From: JANMZO01 sp031383405
Lineage (GTDB): Bacteria > Actinomycetota > Acidimicrobiia > Acidimicrobiales > JANYDT01
Length of the DNA: 64,000 bases
Assembly (NCBI GenBank): GCA_031383405.1
Contig: JANMZO010000266.1
Span: 1 to 64,000, forward strand
Direction of reading: 5' to 3'
The notes below the pieces were generated by a model. That model was not told the DNA's origin and ran no database searches. It saw nothing but the letters and a program-made list of their open reading frames with translations. The position numbers were made by a program, and so were the translations under genes. Below are positions 7,903 to 15,891 of this stretch, in pieces (within the stretch, counting starts at the first letter, position 1; the number at the start of each line of letters is the position of its first letter).

Positions 7903-9036
7903 CTAGCCGATTTCGAGTTCGCTGATCAGAACGGCGCGTCCTTCATCGATTGAGCGGTGGGCGGCGACGCCGACCGCCACCGACCACAGCCCCTCCTCCA
8001 CGGTTACGGCCGGTGCGGTGCCGTTTCGGATCGACTTGAGGAACCCGAGATGTTCGAGGTAGCTGGCCCCGTGGTGATAGCCAACGTGACCCACGCGTTC
8101 ATCGGTAGAGGCGTCGAGTTCGATGATGGTCGGCTCGCCGGGCCAACCGTCGGGTCGACCGGCACCGCGCCGTCCGATGGTCACGGTACCTTCGGTGACC
8201 TTCGACTCGACCTTTCCCCGGTCGCCGACCGCGACCAACTCCTGCTCGTTTTTCGAGGCTTCGGCGAACATGCACAGATCAAGTAGTCCGCGGGCTCCGT
8301 TCGCGTAGTCGACGATGACGAACGCGTTGTCGAGAATGTCGGGGACCTCGCCGGCCGGGTTGCCCGGATAGCGCTCATCAAGGTGGTTCACGTTCTGCCC
8401 GCCGCTGGCGTAGACCCGGACGGGCCGCGACCCCACGGCCAGGTTCATCAGATCGAAGAAGTGACAGCACTTTTCGACGAGGGTGCCTCCGGTGTTCATC
8501 GAGAAGCGGTTCCAGTCCCCGACTTTGATGAGGAACGGAAACCGGTGTTCGCGGATGGAGATCATCTTGAGGGTGCCGATGTTCTCGGTCGTGAGCTCCC
8601 GCAGAAACTGCGCAACCGGCGGCATGTAGCGGTACTCGAGCCCCATCCAGACGATGCCGCCGTGGGTTTTGGTGTGGGCGACAATCCTCATGGCGTCTTC
8701 GATCGTCGTACACAGTGGCTTTTCGACCATGACGTGGAGGCCCGGGGCCAGGGTGAAAATCGCGTCAAGAACTGCCGCGTGGGTGAAATTGGGGGTGCAG
8801 ACGACCACGGCGTCGATCAGCCCCGACGCCAACATCTCCCGGTAGTCATCGAACTCGACCGGCGCGGGTCGACCCGGGAGGGCCGCCCTGGCCGCTTCGC
8901 GCGACGGACCGTGCGGATCGGCTATCGCGGTCACGGCGGTATCTGGGATGGCCGCCAGGTTCCGGATGTGCTCGCAGCCCATGAGCCCGGTCCCGATGAT
9001 GCCGTAGCGGACTGCCGTTCCTTCGTTCACGGACAC
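7903..9036 (-). CDS. Gfo/Idh/MocA family oxidoreductase
   Basis: A 377-residue NAD(P)-dependent oxidoreductase. The N-terminal Rossmann motif GIIGTGLMGCEHIRNL starts near residue 12, and the EKPL motif (VMVEKPLCTT), whose Lys participates in catalysis, lies near residue 107. The C-terminal half is the alpha/beta domain with GGTLVEKCCHFFDLMNL. Members oxidise or epimerise sugars, inositols and related polyols. It is the first gene of the leftward sugar-uptake operon and probably acts on the imported substrate. The GTG at 9036 is used as start. It diverges from the gntR gene across about 117 bp. Confidence 0.88.
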   Translation of the reverse strand: MSVNEGTAVRYGIIGTGLMGCEHIRNLAAIPDTAVTAIADPHGPSREAARAALPGRPAPVEFDDYREMLASGLIDAVVVCTPNFTHAAVLDAIFTLAPGLHVMVEKPLCTTIEDAMRIVAHTKTHGGIVWMGLEYRYMPPVAQFLRELTTENIGTLKMISIREHRFPFLIKVGDWNRFSMNTGGTLVEKCCHFFDLMNLAVGSRPVRVYASGGQNVNHLDERYPGNPAGEVPDILDNAFVIVDYANGARGLLDLCMFAEASKNEQELVAVGDRGKVESKVTEGTVTIGRRGAGRPDGWPGEPTIIELDASTDERVGHVGYHHGASYLEHLGFLKSIRNGTAPAVTVEEGLWSVAVGVAAHRSIDEGRAVLISELEIG

Positions 9037-9153
9037 ACGGTAATGCGCGTAAGCGTCATCGGGCCTTCAGGGAGCTGGAAAATCGCGAGCCGACGCAAGA
9101 GTTGCGTGGAATCCCTCGCTGGGCTCGTACACGTTGGAAACACAGGATTCACA

Positions 9154-9930
9154 GTGACGCAAAGCTCGGGCAACAGCCGGGCCATATCGTCCACCCCGAT
9201 GTATACCGACTTGGATACGGTTTCTCCCGCCCTCCCCGGCGTGGAGTTCATCGCGAGCTCCGGTCGGCTCGGCGACGACGCGTATTCCCTGCTGAAGACC
9301 CGGATCCTGCGTGGGGAATTCCCGCTCAACATGCGGCTCGTGGAAACCCGCCTGGCGAAGGAACTCGGCTTGTCGCGCACTCCGGTGCGTGAGGCTCTGG
9401 CCCGACTGGCCGCGGAGTCGTTGCTTGCGCCGCATCCCGATGGAGGTTTTCAGCCGAGAATTCCCGACACTGTCGCCATCCGGGAGCTGTATGAGGTTCG
9501 GGCCGCGCTTGAAAACCAGGCGCTCCAACGCCCCGGCCGCAACGGTGCCGTCCATGACCCGATGATCCTTGAACCGCTCCGCGATTACTGGCTGGGGCTT
9601 CTGAACGGCACGCCCCCCGAGCCAACCCCGGAGTTCGTCCTCCTCGACGAGTCCTTCCACGTCACGCTTGCGTTGTCGGCGGGAAACCGTGCGACGGTCG
9701 AGTTGCTGACGCGGGTCAACGAGCGAATCCGGATTATCCGGATGCAGGACTTCCTCGACGAAACCCGGATCCGCCTGACCATTGAGGAGCATCTGGCCAT
9801 AGTCACCGATGTTCTGGAGGGAAACATTCTTGCGGCCGAGATGGCATTTGCCGCTCATCTCGCCGAGTCGATGGCCTTCGTGGCGGAACGGGCCCAGGCG
9901 GCAATCGCCCGGATGGTGATCGGAGCATGA
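9154..9930 (+). CDS. GntR family transcriptional regulator, FadR/FCD subfamily
   Basis: The 258-residue protein has an N-terminal winged helix (LKTRILRGEFPLNMRLVETRLAKELGLSRTPVREAL, split here only by my wording) and a helical FCD ligand-binding domain (YEVRAALENQAL, later ELLTRVNERIRIIR and EEHLAIVTDVLEGN). I chose the GTG at 9154 because AGGA lies 6 nt upstream. ATG 9199 is the alternative but has no ribosome-binding site. It overlaps the ABC ATPase gene by 4 bp, so it is co-transcribed with the BMP-type importer and probably responds to its substrate. It may also control the biuret-type catabolic genes downstream. Confidence 0.85.
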   Translation: MTQSSGNSRAISSTPMYTDLDTVSPALPGVEFIASSGRLGDDAYSLLKTRILRGEFPLNMRLVETRLAKELGLSRTPVREALARLAAESLLAPHPDGGFQPRIPDTVAIRELYEVRAALENQALQRPGRNGAVHDPMILEPLRDYWLGLLNGTPPEPTPEFVLLDESFHVTLALSAGNRATVELLTRVNERIRIIRMQDFLDETRIRLTIEEHLAIVTDVLEGNILAAEMAFAAHLAESMAFVAERAQAAIARMVIGA

Positions 9931-11558
9931 ACATGAACGGCTCAAACGGCGAACCACTGCTCAAGGCCCGGGGGATCTGTAAATCCTTCGGCTCCGTTGT
10001 AGCCAACGCCGACGTCGACCTCACCCTGTTCCACGGCGAGGTTCACGCGGTGCTCGGAGAGAATGGAGCGGGAAAGTCGACGCTCATGAAGGTGCTCTTC
10101 GGTCTCTATCCGGCGGATGGCGGAACGATCGAGGTGCAAGGTCGGCCGGTCGCGATGGACAGCCCGGCCGTGGCCCGTGAGAACGGTATCGGCATGGTGT
10201 TCCAGGATCTCCGCCTGGTGCCGGCACTGACCGTCGTGGAGAACATCGGACTCTCGCTGATTGACCGTGGGCTGCGATTTGATCGGAAATCACTGTCGAA
10301 GCAGATCGAGGCGGCCGCCCAGCAGTTCGGCTTGGCGGCTGATCCGGGGGCCACCGTTCGGGAGCTTTCGATCGGGGAGCGTCAGCGGATCGAGATACTG
10401 CGCGTGCTGATGACCGGCGCCAAACTCGTGATCCTCGACGAACCGACCAGCGTGCTCGCTCCCCAGGAAGTTGATCAACTGTTCGCAGGTCTCCGGTTGT
10501 TGAAAGCACAGGGGTTGGCCGTAGTTGTCATCACCCACAAACTGGCCGAGTCGCGCTCGATCTCAGATCGCGTCACGGTACTTAGGGGCGGACGGCTGAT
10601 CGTCGACGGCCAGGAGCCTTCGACGATGACCAACGACGAGCTGATCGAGGCGATGGTCGGCCGTTCCGTGCCGGGCCTTCCAGCGACCCGGGTGCCGACG
10701 CCGAAGGACCGTCCGATGGCGCTGCTGCTTGAGCATGTTTCGGTCCACGACCGCCGTCGGGGAACCCTGCTCGACGACATCACGCTCCATGTCGCAGCAG
10801 GCGAGATGGTCGGCATAGCGGGTGTCGCCGGCAACGGTCAGCTTCCGCTATACGAAGTCGCGCTCGGGCTCAGCGTCCCGTCGGAAGGTTCGCTTTCGAT
10901 CGGTGGAAAGGCAATTGCCAAGCCAACGCCCCAAGCGGTTCTGGAAGCGGGGGCGGTGGGGGTTCCCGAGGATCCGATCCGCGACGCGGTGGTACCCGGA
11001 CTGTCGGTCCACGAGCACGTGGCGCTCGACGCCCGTCGCTCGTTTCGCAAGGGCCTGAGCATCGACTGGGCGAAGGTCCGGAACCACTATGCGGAAGGCA
11101 ACAGCGTCAGTGAGTTGCGGGGCGCCAACGGTCACCGACTGCTTGGATCACTCTCCGGCGGCAACATTCAACGGGTCATGTTAATACGCGCGCTTAGTGC
11201 CTCCGGGGCCACCCTGGTAGTGGCGGCATATCCAAGCCGCGGTCTCGACATCGCCACAACCCGTCGTACGCAGGAGCTGCTACTGGAGAAACGGGCCGGT
11301 GGGGCGGGGGTATTGCTTATCTCCGAGGATCTCGACGAGTTGTTCGAGCTGTGCGATCGGATTGCCGTTCTGCACGGGGGGAAACTGGTCGGTGTGGTTG
11401 ACCCGAAAGTGTCCAATCGCTACGAAGTCGGCCGTCTGATGCTCGATGCCCACGGCACGGGACACGGAGTGTCGAAAAACACGGCGGATTCGAGCGAAGC
11501 AACCGCAGGTGGCATCTCGTTGTCCGGTGCTCCCGTTTCCATCGGCGGTTCCCGGTGA
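9927..11558 (+). CDS. Double-domain ABC transporter ATPase of a BMP/nucleoside-type importer
   Basis: The 543-residue protein carries two nucleotide-binding domains. The first has an intact Walker A (GENGAGKST, residues 44-52), the signature LSIGERQR and Walker B LVILDEPTS. The second has a degenerate Walker A (GVAGNGQL) lacking the Lys, with signature LSGGNIQR. This asymmetry is typical of RbsA/YufO-like ATPases that work with BMP-family binding proteins and two permeases. Such importers carry nucleosides, purine derivatives or small ureides and amides. It overlaps gntR upstream and the permease gene downstream by 4 bp each. Confidence 0.9.
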   Translation: MNMNGSNGEPLLKARGICKSFGSVVANADVDLTLFHGEVHAVLGENGAGKSTLMKVLFGLYPADGGTIEVQGRPVAMDSPAVARENGIGMVFQDLRLVPALTVVENIGLSLIDRGLRFDRKSLSKQIEAAAQQFGLAADPGATVRELSIGERQRIEILRVLMTGAKLVILDEPTSVLAPQEVDQLFAGLRLLKAQGLAVVVITHKLAESRSISDRVTVLRGGRLIVDGQEPSTMTNDELIEAMVGRSVPGLPATRVPTPKDRPMALLLEHVSVHDRRRGTLLDDITLHVAAGEMVGIAGVAGNGQLPLYEVALGLSVPSEGSLSIGGKAIAKPTPQAVLEAGAVGVPEDPIRDAVVPGLSVHEHVALDARRSFRKGLSIDWAKVRNHYAEGNSVSELRGANGHRLLGSLSGGNIQRVMLIRALSASGATLVVAAYPSRGLDIATTRRTQELLLEKRAGGAGVLLISEDLDELFELCDRIAVLHGGKLVGVVDPKVSNRYEVGRLMLDAHGTGHGVSKNTADSSEATAGGISLSGAPVSIGGSR

Positions 11559-12646
11559 CATCCGCCGATACCCAAGTCGTCATCGGGCCGGCGCTTTCGC
11601 CCGTTGACGTAGTCCGTTCGCCCCGGGCGCGTGCCATAAGGGCCGGTGCGTCTCGGTATCTTGCCGCATTCGCTGGCGCTCTGGCGTTGTTCGCGATCTT
11701 GATGCTGATCAAGGGCGTGAACCCGATCGCGGCATACAAGGACATGGTCGTTTCGACGTTCGGTGATTCTTCGCAAATCGCCGGAATACTTGTGCGGGCC
11801 ACCCCGATCATCCTCGCCGGACTCGCCGTCAGCGTTCCAGCGCGCGCCGGGCTGATCAACGTCGGTGGTGAAGGGCAACTGATCATCGGCGGGGTCGCCG
11901 CCATGGGCGTGTCGCTTCTTGTAGACGGTCGTCTTTCCGGGCCCCTGTCGCTTGCGCTGATGGGTCTGGCTGCAGCCGTGGCGGGGGGGCTCTGGTCCGG
12001 TATCGCAGCCCTGCTGCGCCTCAAGATCGGGATCGCAGAGTCGGTCACGACGCTCCTCCTGAACTACATCGCGCTGGACGTCATGTACTTCCTGATCTAT
12101 GACCGGTGGAAGGACCGGGCCGGCTCGGGCCAACCGGCGACCCGCCCTGTAGCCCGTGGGGAACACTTGCCACTGTGGTCCGATACACGGGTCCATCTCG
12201 GGTTGTTGCTGGCCGTGTCTTGCGCGTTGCTCATTTTCGTCCTGTTCCGCAAGACCGGTTGGGGGTTTCAGCTCCGGGTGGTCGGAGGCAACATGGAAGC
12301 GGCCCGAAGGTCGGGTCTAAAAGTAAGTGCACTTATCGTAAGTGCAATGTTCGTAGGTGGAGCGCTGGCCGGGCTGGGTGGCTTTGCGCAGCTTGCCGGA
12401 GCCGAGTTCAAACTGCGATCGGGCTTTCTGGCCGGATACGGCTACGTAGCGTTCCTCGGGTCGTGGCTGGCCCGGCACCGCCCGATCGGGGTCACCCTTT
12501 CGTGCATCCTGCTTTCCGCCATCGCCATCACCGGCGACAGCCTCCAGCTTGACTCCAAACTCCCCGCTGCGAGCGTGAACGTTCTCATGGCGCTGGTGCT
12601 GCTCGGTGTCTTCGGATTCGGCCGGAAGCGAAAGAGCGCATCATGA
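11555..12646 (+). CDS. BMP-type ABC transporter permease (first subunit)
   Basis: A 363-residue polytopic membrane protein of the BPD_transp_2 family. Recognisable segments are VRATPIILAGLAVSVPARAGLINVGGEGQL and the cytoplasmic loop LRVVGGNMEAARRSGLKVSALIVSAMFVGGALAGLGG (each abbreviated by family motif only). About ten transmembrane helices are expected. The GTG start overlaps the ATPase stop by 4 bp, and its stop overlaps the next permease by 4 bp. The gene contains the palindromic 14-mer GTAAGTGCACTTAT at 12323. Confidence 0.9.
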   Translation: MTSADTQVVIGPALSPVDVVRSPRARAIRAGASRYLAAFAGALALFAILMLIKGVNPIAAYKDMVVSTFGDSSQIAGILVRATPIILAGLAVSVPARAGLINVGGEGQLIIGGVAAMGVSLLVDGRLSGPLSLALMGLAAAVAGGLWSGIAALLRLKIGIAESVTTLLLNYIALDVMYFLIYDRWKDRAGSGQPATRPVARGEHLPLWSDTRVHLGLLLAVSCALLIFVLFRKTGWGFQLRVVGGNMEAARRSGLKVSALIVSAMFVGGALAGLGGFAQLAGAEFKLRSGFLAGYGYVAFLGSWLARHRPIGVTLSCILLSAIAITGDSLQLDSKLPAASVNVLMALVLLGVFGFGRKRKSAS

Positions 12647-13560
12647 ACATGCTCACCGAAGTCATGACCGGCGGTGTCCGTGGTGGCACCTCGATCCTCT
12701 ACGCCGCCCTCGGGGAGTCGGTGTCTGAGCGGTCCGGGGTCGTGTACCTCGGAACGGAAGGCTCCATCCTGATGGGAGCACTGGCCGGGTACGCGGTCGC
12801 ATCGGAAACCGGTCAGGTCTGGTTCGGCGTACTGGCCGGTGCCGCTGCGGGCGGAGCCTTGGCTGCCGTGCACGCCTACCTGGTGCTGAGCCGGGGAGCC
12901 AACCAACTGGCCACCGGCCTGGTGGTGCTCTTTCTCGGCCTCGGCCTCACCTCACTCTTCGGAGCCAACTACGTACAGGCGCTGGCTCCCTCGTTCCGGC
13001 CCGTGGCCATTCCAGGGCTGTCGTCGATCCCGTTCTTCGGCACGGTTCTGTTCAAGCAGGATCCGCTCGTGTACCTCTCGTTCGCCCTCGTGCCGGCCAT
13101 GTGGTGGTTCATCAGCCGGAGCCGTTGGGGTCTTCTGCTCCGTGCCGCCGGTGAGCGCTCCGAGGTCCTGACCGCCACCGGCCACCGGGTGCTTCCAATC
13201 CAGTACGCCGCGGTCGTGGTCTGCGGCATGTTCGCGGGCATCGGTGGCGTTCACCTTTCAACCGCCTACACCAAGTCATGGTTCGAAAACATGGCCCAGG
13301 GGCGAGGTTTCGTGGCGGTTGCGGTCGTCATGTTTGCGGCCCGGCAGCCGTTCAAGGTGGCGGCCGGTTCGTATCTCTTCGGTGCTGCGCTCGCGCTTTC
13401 ACCTGCGCTTCAGGCCCGCGGATACGGCATCAACCAGTTTGCTCTCGACGCGGTCCCGTATCTGGTGACCCTCGGGGTGCTTATCGTGCTCGGAAAGCGC
13501 CGCACCGCCGACCTTCCCGAAGGCCTGTCCAAGGTTTTCGAAGCGACACCCACCACTTGA
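12643..13560 (+). CDS. BMP-type ABC transporter permease (second subunit)
   Basis: A 305-residue permease of the same family, lacking the N-terminal extension of its partner. The conserved LGESVSERSGVVYLGTEGSILMGA opening and the LLLRAAGERSEVLTATG loop are typical of the shorter subunit of nucleoside-type importers. It starts at ATG 12643 overlapping the previous stop by 4 bp. It is followed by a 135-bp gap with tandem repeats before the binding-protein gene. Confidence 0.9.
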   Translation: MNMLTEVMTGGVRGGTSILYAALGESVSERSGVVYLGTEGSILMGALAGYAVASETGQVWFGVLAGAAAGGALAAVHAYLVLSRGANQLATGLVVLFLGLGLTSLFGANYVQALAPSFRPVAIPGLSSIPFFGTVLFKQDPLVYLSFALVPAMWWFISRSRWGLLLRAAGERSEVLTATGHRVLPIQYAAVVVCGMFAGIGGVHLSTAYTKSWFENMAQGRGFVAVAVVMFAARQPFKVAAGSYLFGAALALSPALQARGYGINQFALDAVPYLVTLGVLIVLGKRRTADLPEGLSKVFEATPTT

Positions 13561-13574
13561 CCTTCACAACCAAC

Positions 13575-13626
13575 AAGCCCCACAACCAAGCCCCACAACC
13601 AAGCCCCACAACCTAGCCCCACAACG
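13575..13626. repeat. Four tandem copies of a 13-bp unit
   Basis: The unit AAGCCCCACAACC is repeated three times exactly (13575, 13588, 13601) and once as TAGCCCCACAACG (13614). It fills the untranslated gap between the second permease and the binding-protein gene. The unit is C/A-rich and unstructured, so it probably produces an open mRNA segment upstream of the GGAGG ribosome-binding site at about 13684. Confidence 0.85.
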
Positions 13627-13695
13627 AGCAATTCCCCTACCCGCAACACCTACATCAGCACTACCTAAACCTAGCAATCCTTCTGGAGGACAAAC

Positions 13696-14973
13696 ATGCG
13701 ATCACGACTTCTCATTCCTGCGGCGATAGCCGCACTCTCACTGCTGGCCGTCGGCTGTTCCAGCGACAAGGCCGCCGACACCACGGCTGCCACCGAGACG
13801 GCCGCTGCCGAGACCGCTGCTGCCGACACGGCTGCTGCCGACACGGCTGCTGCCACCGAGACGGCCGCTGCCTCCGAGACGGCTGCTGCGGCGGCGGAAA
13901 CGACCGTCGCGGCTGCTGCGACCGGGACCGGGCCCGGTGCCGGGTCGAAGAAGGTCGGGTTCATCTTCGTAGGCCCGAAGGATGACTACGGTTACAACCA
14001 GGCGGCATTCCAGGGCAGCGAAGCGGTGAAGGCGAAGTTCCCGGACCTCGAAGTCCTCACCGCCGAGAATGTTCCGGAAGACGACAACGCGACCCGCATC
14101 ATGGAAAAGATGATCTCCGATGGAGCGAAGATCATCTTCGCCACGTCCTACGGTCACCTCGACCCGGCGATGAAGGTCGCTGCCGCTCACCCGGATGTCG
14201 CCATTGTGCAGCAGGGTAACTTCATCAAAGACGCGGTTCCGGCCAACGCTGGAACATACTTCGGCACCGTCTACGAGCCCGTGTATCTCGCTGGTATCGC
14301 GGCCGGAAAGGCCACGAAGTCCAACAAGCTGGGCTATGTGTACGCCTTTCCGATTCCCCAGACCATCGCCAATATCAACGCATTTCAGCTCGGCGCGGCT
14401 TCGGTCAATCCGGCCATTCAGACCCTGGTTGTTAACACGTCGAACTGGTGTGATCCGGCGAAGCAGGCCGAAGCGGCCAAGAGCCTCTTCGCTCAAGGCG
14501 TCGATGTCATAACTCAGCACCAGGACTGCACGGCCACGATCACGAAGGCGGCTGAAGAGGCCGGCAAGATGGTTGTGGGCTACCACGCCGATGCATCGTC
14601 GCTCGCCCCCAAGGGCTGGGTGGCCGGTTCCGAATGGAGCTGGGGTGACCTCTACATCGATATTGTCAACACGGCGCTTTCGGGCAAGTTCACCGGCTCG
14701 AAGTTCAACGGCAACTACCGGGTTGGCTACAAAGACGGCGGAAACCCCTTTGTACAGTCGAAGTTCGGAACAATGATCGACGATGCGACAAAAGCGAAGA
14801 TCGAAGAGGCCAAGAAGCTCATTTCGAGCCCAGAAGGTTCCCCCTTCACCGGCCCCATCATGGCTCAGGACGGTAGCGAGATGTTCCCGGCTGGCGTACC
14901 TGATTACGCGTCGGTCGAATCGAAGAACACCGTCTTTGTCAAAGGCGTTGTCGGCGAGATCCCGAAGGGCTGA
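13696..14973 (+). CDS. BMP-family substrate-binding lipoprotein of an ABC importer
   Basis: A 425-residue lipoprotein. The signal peptide ends in the lipobox LAVGC with the lipidated Cys at residue 21. Residues 24 to about 75 are a low-complexity linker of repeated ETAAA/DTAAA units. The BMP (PnrA-like) domain follows: KKVGFIFVGPKDDYGYNQAAFQG, ATSYGHLDPAMKVAAAHPDV and GTYFGTVYEPVYLAGIAAGKATKS (domain hallmarks). Relatives bind purine nucleosides or small amide or ureide compounds. The gene ends the gntR-ABC operon and is followed at once by a strong terminator. Its neighbourhood with biuret and allophanate enzymes suggests a ureide-like ligand, which is inference. Confidence 0.9.
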   Translation: MRSRLLIPAAIAALSLLAVGCSSDKAADTTAATETAAAETAAADTAAADTAAATETAAASETAAAAAETTVAAAATGTGPGAGSKKVGFIFVGPKDDYGYNQAAFQGSEAVKAKFPDLEVLTAENVPEDDNATRIMEKMISDGAKIIFATSYGHLDPAMKVAAAHPDVAIVQQGNFIKDAVPANAGTYFGTVYEPVYLAGIAAGKATKSNKLGYVYAFPIPQTIANINAFQLGAASVNPAIQTLVVNTSNWCDPAKQAEAAKSLFAQGVDVITQHQDCTATITKAAEEAGKMVVGYHADASSLAPKGWVAGSEWSWGDLYIDIVNTALSGKFTGSKFNGNYRVGYKDGGNPFVQSKFGTMIDDATKAKIEEAKKLISSPEGSPFTGPIMAQDGSEMFPAGVPDYASVESKNTVFVKGVVGEIPKG

Positions 14974-14993
14974 TCCCCACCGGTGTGGTTGAT

Positions 14994-15035
14994 CGGGCGG
15001 CCGGGTCACCGGCCGCCCGTGCAGTTCCCATTTTT
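14994..15035 (+). terminator. Intrinsic terminator of the BMP importer operon
   Basis: An 11-bp perfect GC-rich stem (14994-15004 with 15009-15019) closes a GTCA tetraloop. A short T-run TTTTT follows at 15031-15035. It separates the importer operon from the biuret-type catabolic operon, so the latter should have its own promoter between 15040 and 15206. Confidence 0.85.
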
Positions 15036-15206
15036 AGTACCGTCCCTTTTCTGAATCGCCCTGGTAGTGCCTCTTCGCGTAGGAGACTGCGACGCCGAGC
15101 GCTACGGCAATCCGATACCCGTGGGAGATGTTGAAGAATTCGACATCACACTCTCCTGCGCTTCAGTGCACTAGTTCGTGTAAAACCTTTGATGTGAGGA
15201 GTTGGC

Positions 15207-15887
15207 GTGACCGGACCTGTTCTGGCCGAACCATACAACTGGCCCTATGACGGTGTCATCGACCCCAACCGGACCGCGCTGGTCTGTATCGACTGGCAGA
15301 CCGACTTCTGCGGCGTCGGCGGGTACGTGGATTCTATGGGTTATGACCTGTCGCTCACCCGTGCGGGTCTGGCGCCGACGGCCGTGGTTCTGGCGGCCGT
15401 GCGTGCGGCCGGTTGGAAAGTCGTGCACACGCGGGAAGGCCACCGGCCCGACCTCTCCGACTGCCCACCCAACAAACTCTGGCGATCGAAAGGTATCGGG
15501 GCCGGTATCGGCGACGCAGGTCCGTGCGGACGCATCCTGGTCCGGGGCGAACCCGGTTGGGAGATCGTTCCCGAAGTCGCGCCTATAGCTGGAGAGTTGA
15601 TCATCGACAAACCGGGTAAAGGCGCGTTCTACGCGACGGACCTCGACCTCCTCCTCCGAACCGCCGGCATCACCCATCTGGTCTTCACCGGAATAACCAC
15701 AGATGTATGTGTACATACGACTATGCGTGACGCAAACGACCGGGGCTACGAGTGCCTCCTGCTGTCGGATTGCACCGGCGCCACAGATTTCGGCAACTAT
15801 GAGGCGGCCCTGAAGATGGTCACGATGCAGAATGGTGTATTCGGAGCGGTTGCACCGTCTAAGGCACTGTTGGACGTACTGGGGTGA
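15207..15887 (+). CDS. biuH: Biuret amidohydrolase-like cysteine hydrolase (isochorismatase superfamily)
   Basis: A 226-residue cysteine hydrolase closely matching biuret hydrolase (biuret to allophanate plus ammonia). The triad is Asp29, Lys135 and Cys168. Adding a constant offset of 7 gives 36/142/175, the triad numbers I recall for Rhizobium BiuH. Other BiuH-type blocks are YNWPYDG at residue 10, GGYVDSMGYDLS at 38 and HTREGHRPDLSD at 74, with GPCGRILVRGEPGWEI and DKPGKGAFYATDL. The ureidoacrylate hydrolase RutB is the main alternative. The GTG at 15207 follows TGAGGAG. The allophanate hydrolase gene 4 bp downstream consumes the expected product, which strongly supports biuret chemistry. 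Confidence 0.82.
   Translation: MTGPVLAEPYNWPYDGVIDPNRTALVCIDWQTDFCGVGGYVDSMGYDLSLTRAGLAPTAVVLAAVRAAGWKVVHTREGHRPDLSDCPPNKLWRSKGIGAGIGDAGPCGRILVRGEPGWEIVPEVAPIAGELIIDKPGKGAFYATDLDLLLRTAGITHLVFTGITTDVCVHTTMRDANDRGYECLLLSDCTGATDFGNYEAALKMVTMQNGVFGAVAPSKALLDVLG
15705..15718. other. Instance of the dispersed palindromic motif GTAWGYGYRCWTAC
   Basis: GTATGTGTACATAC lies across the catalytic-Cys codons of the biuH-like gene (Val-Cys-Val-His-Thr). The identical 14-mer occurs at the homologous site of the second hydrolase (18156). The codons GTA, TGT and CAT are unusual for this GC-rich sequence. Confidence 0.5.
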
Positions 15888-15891
15888 GCGC

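Noticed and set aside
13575..13626. Possible CRISPR-like repeat array
   Set aside because: The units are directly tandem with no spacers and no cas genes nearby.
13738..15009. 423-codon open frame antisense to the BMP lipoprotein gene
   Set aside because: The sense frame has lipobox and BMP motifs; the antisense frame has none and runs into the terminator.
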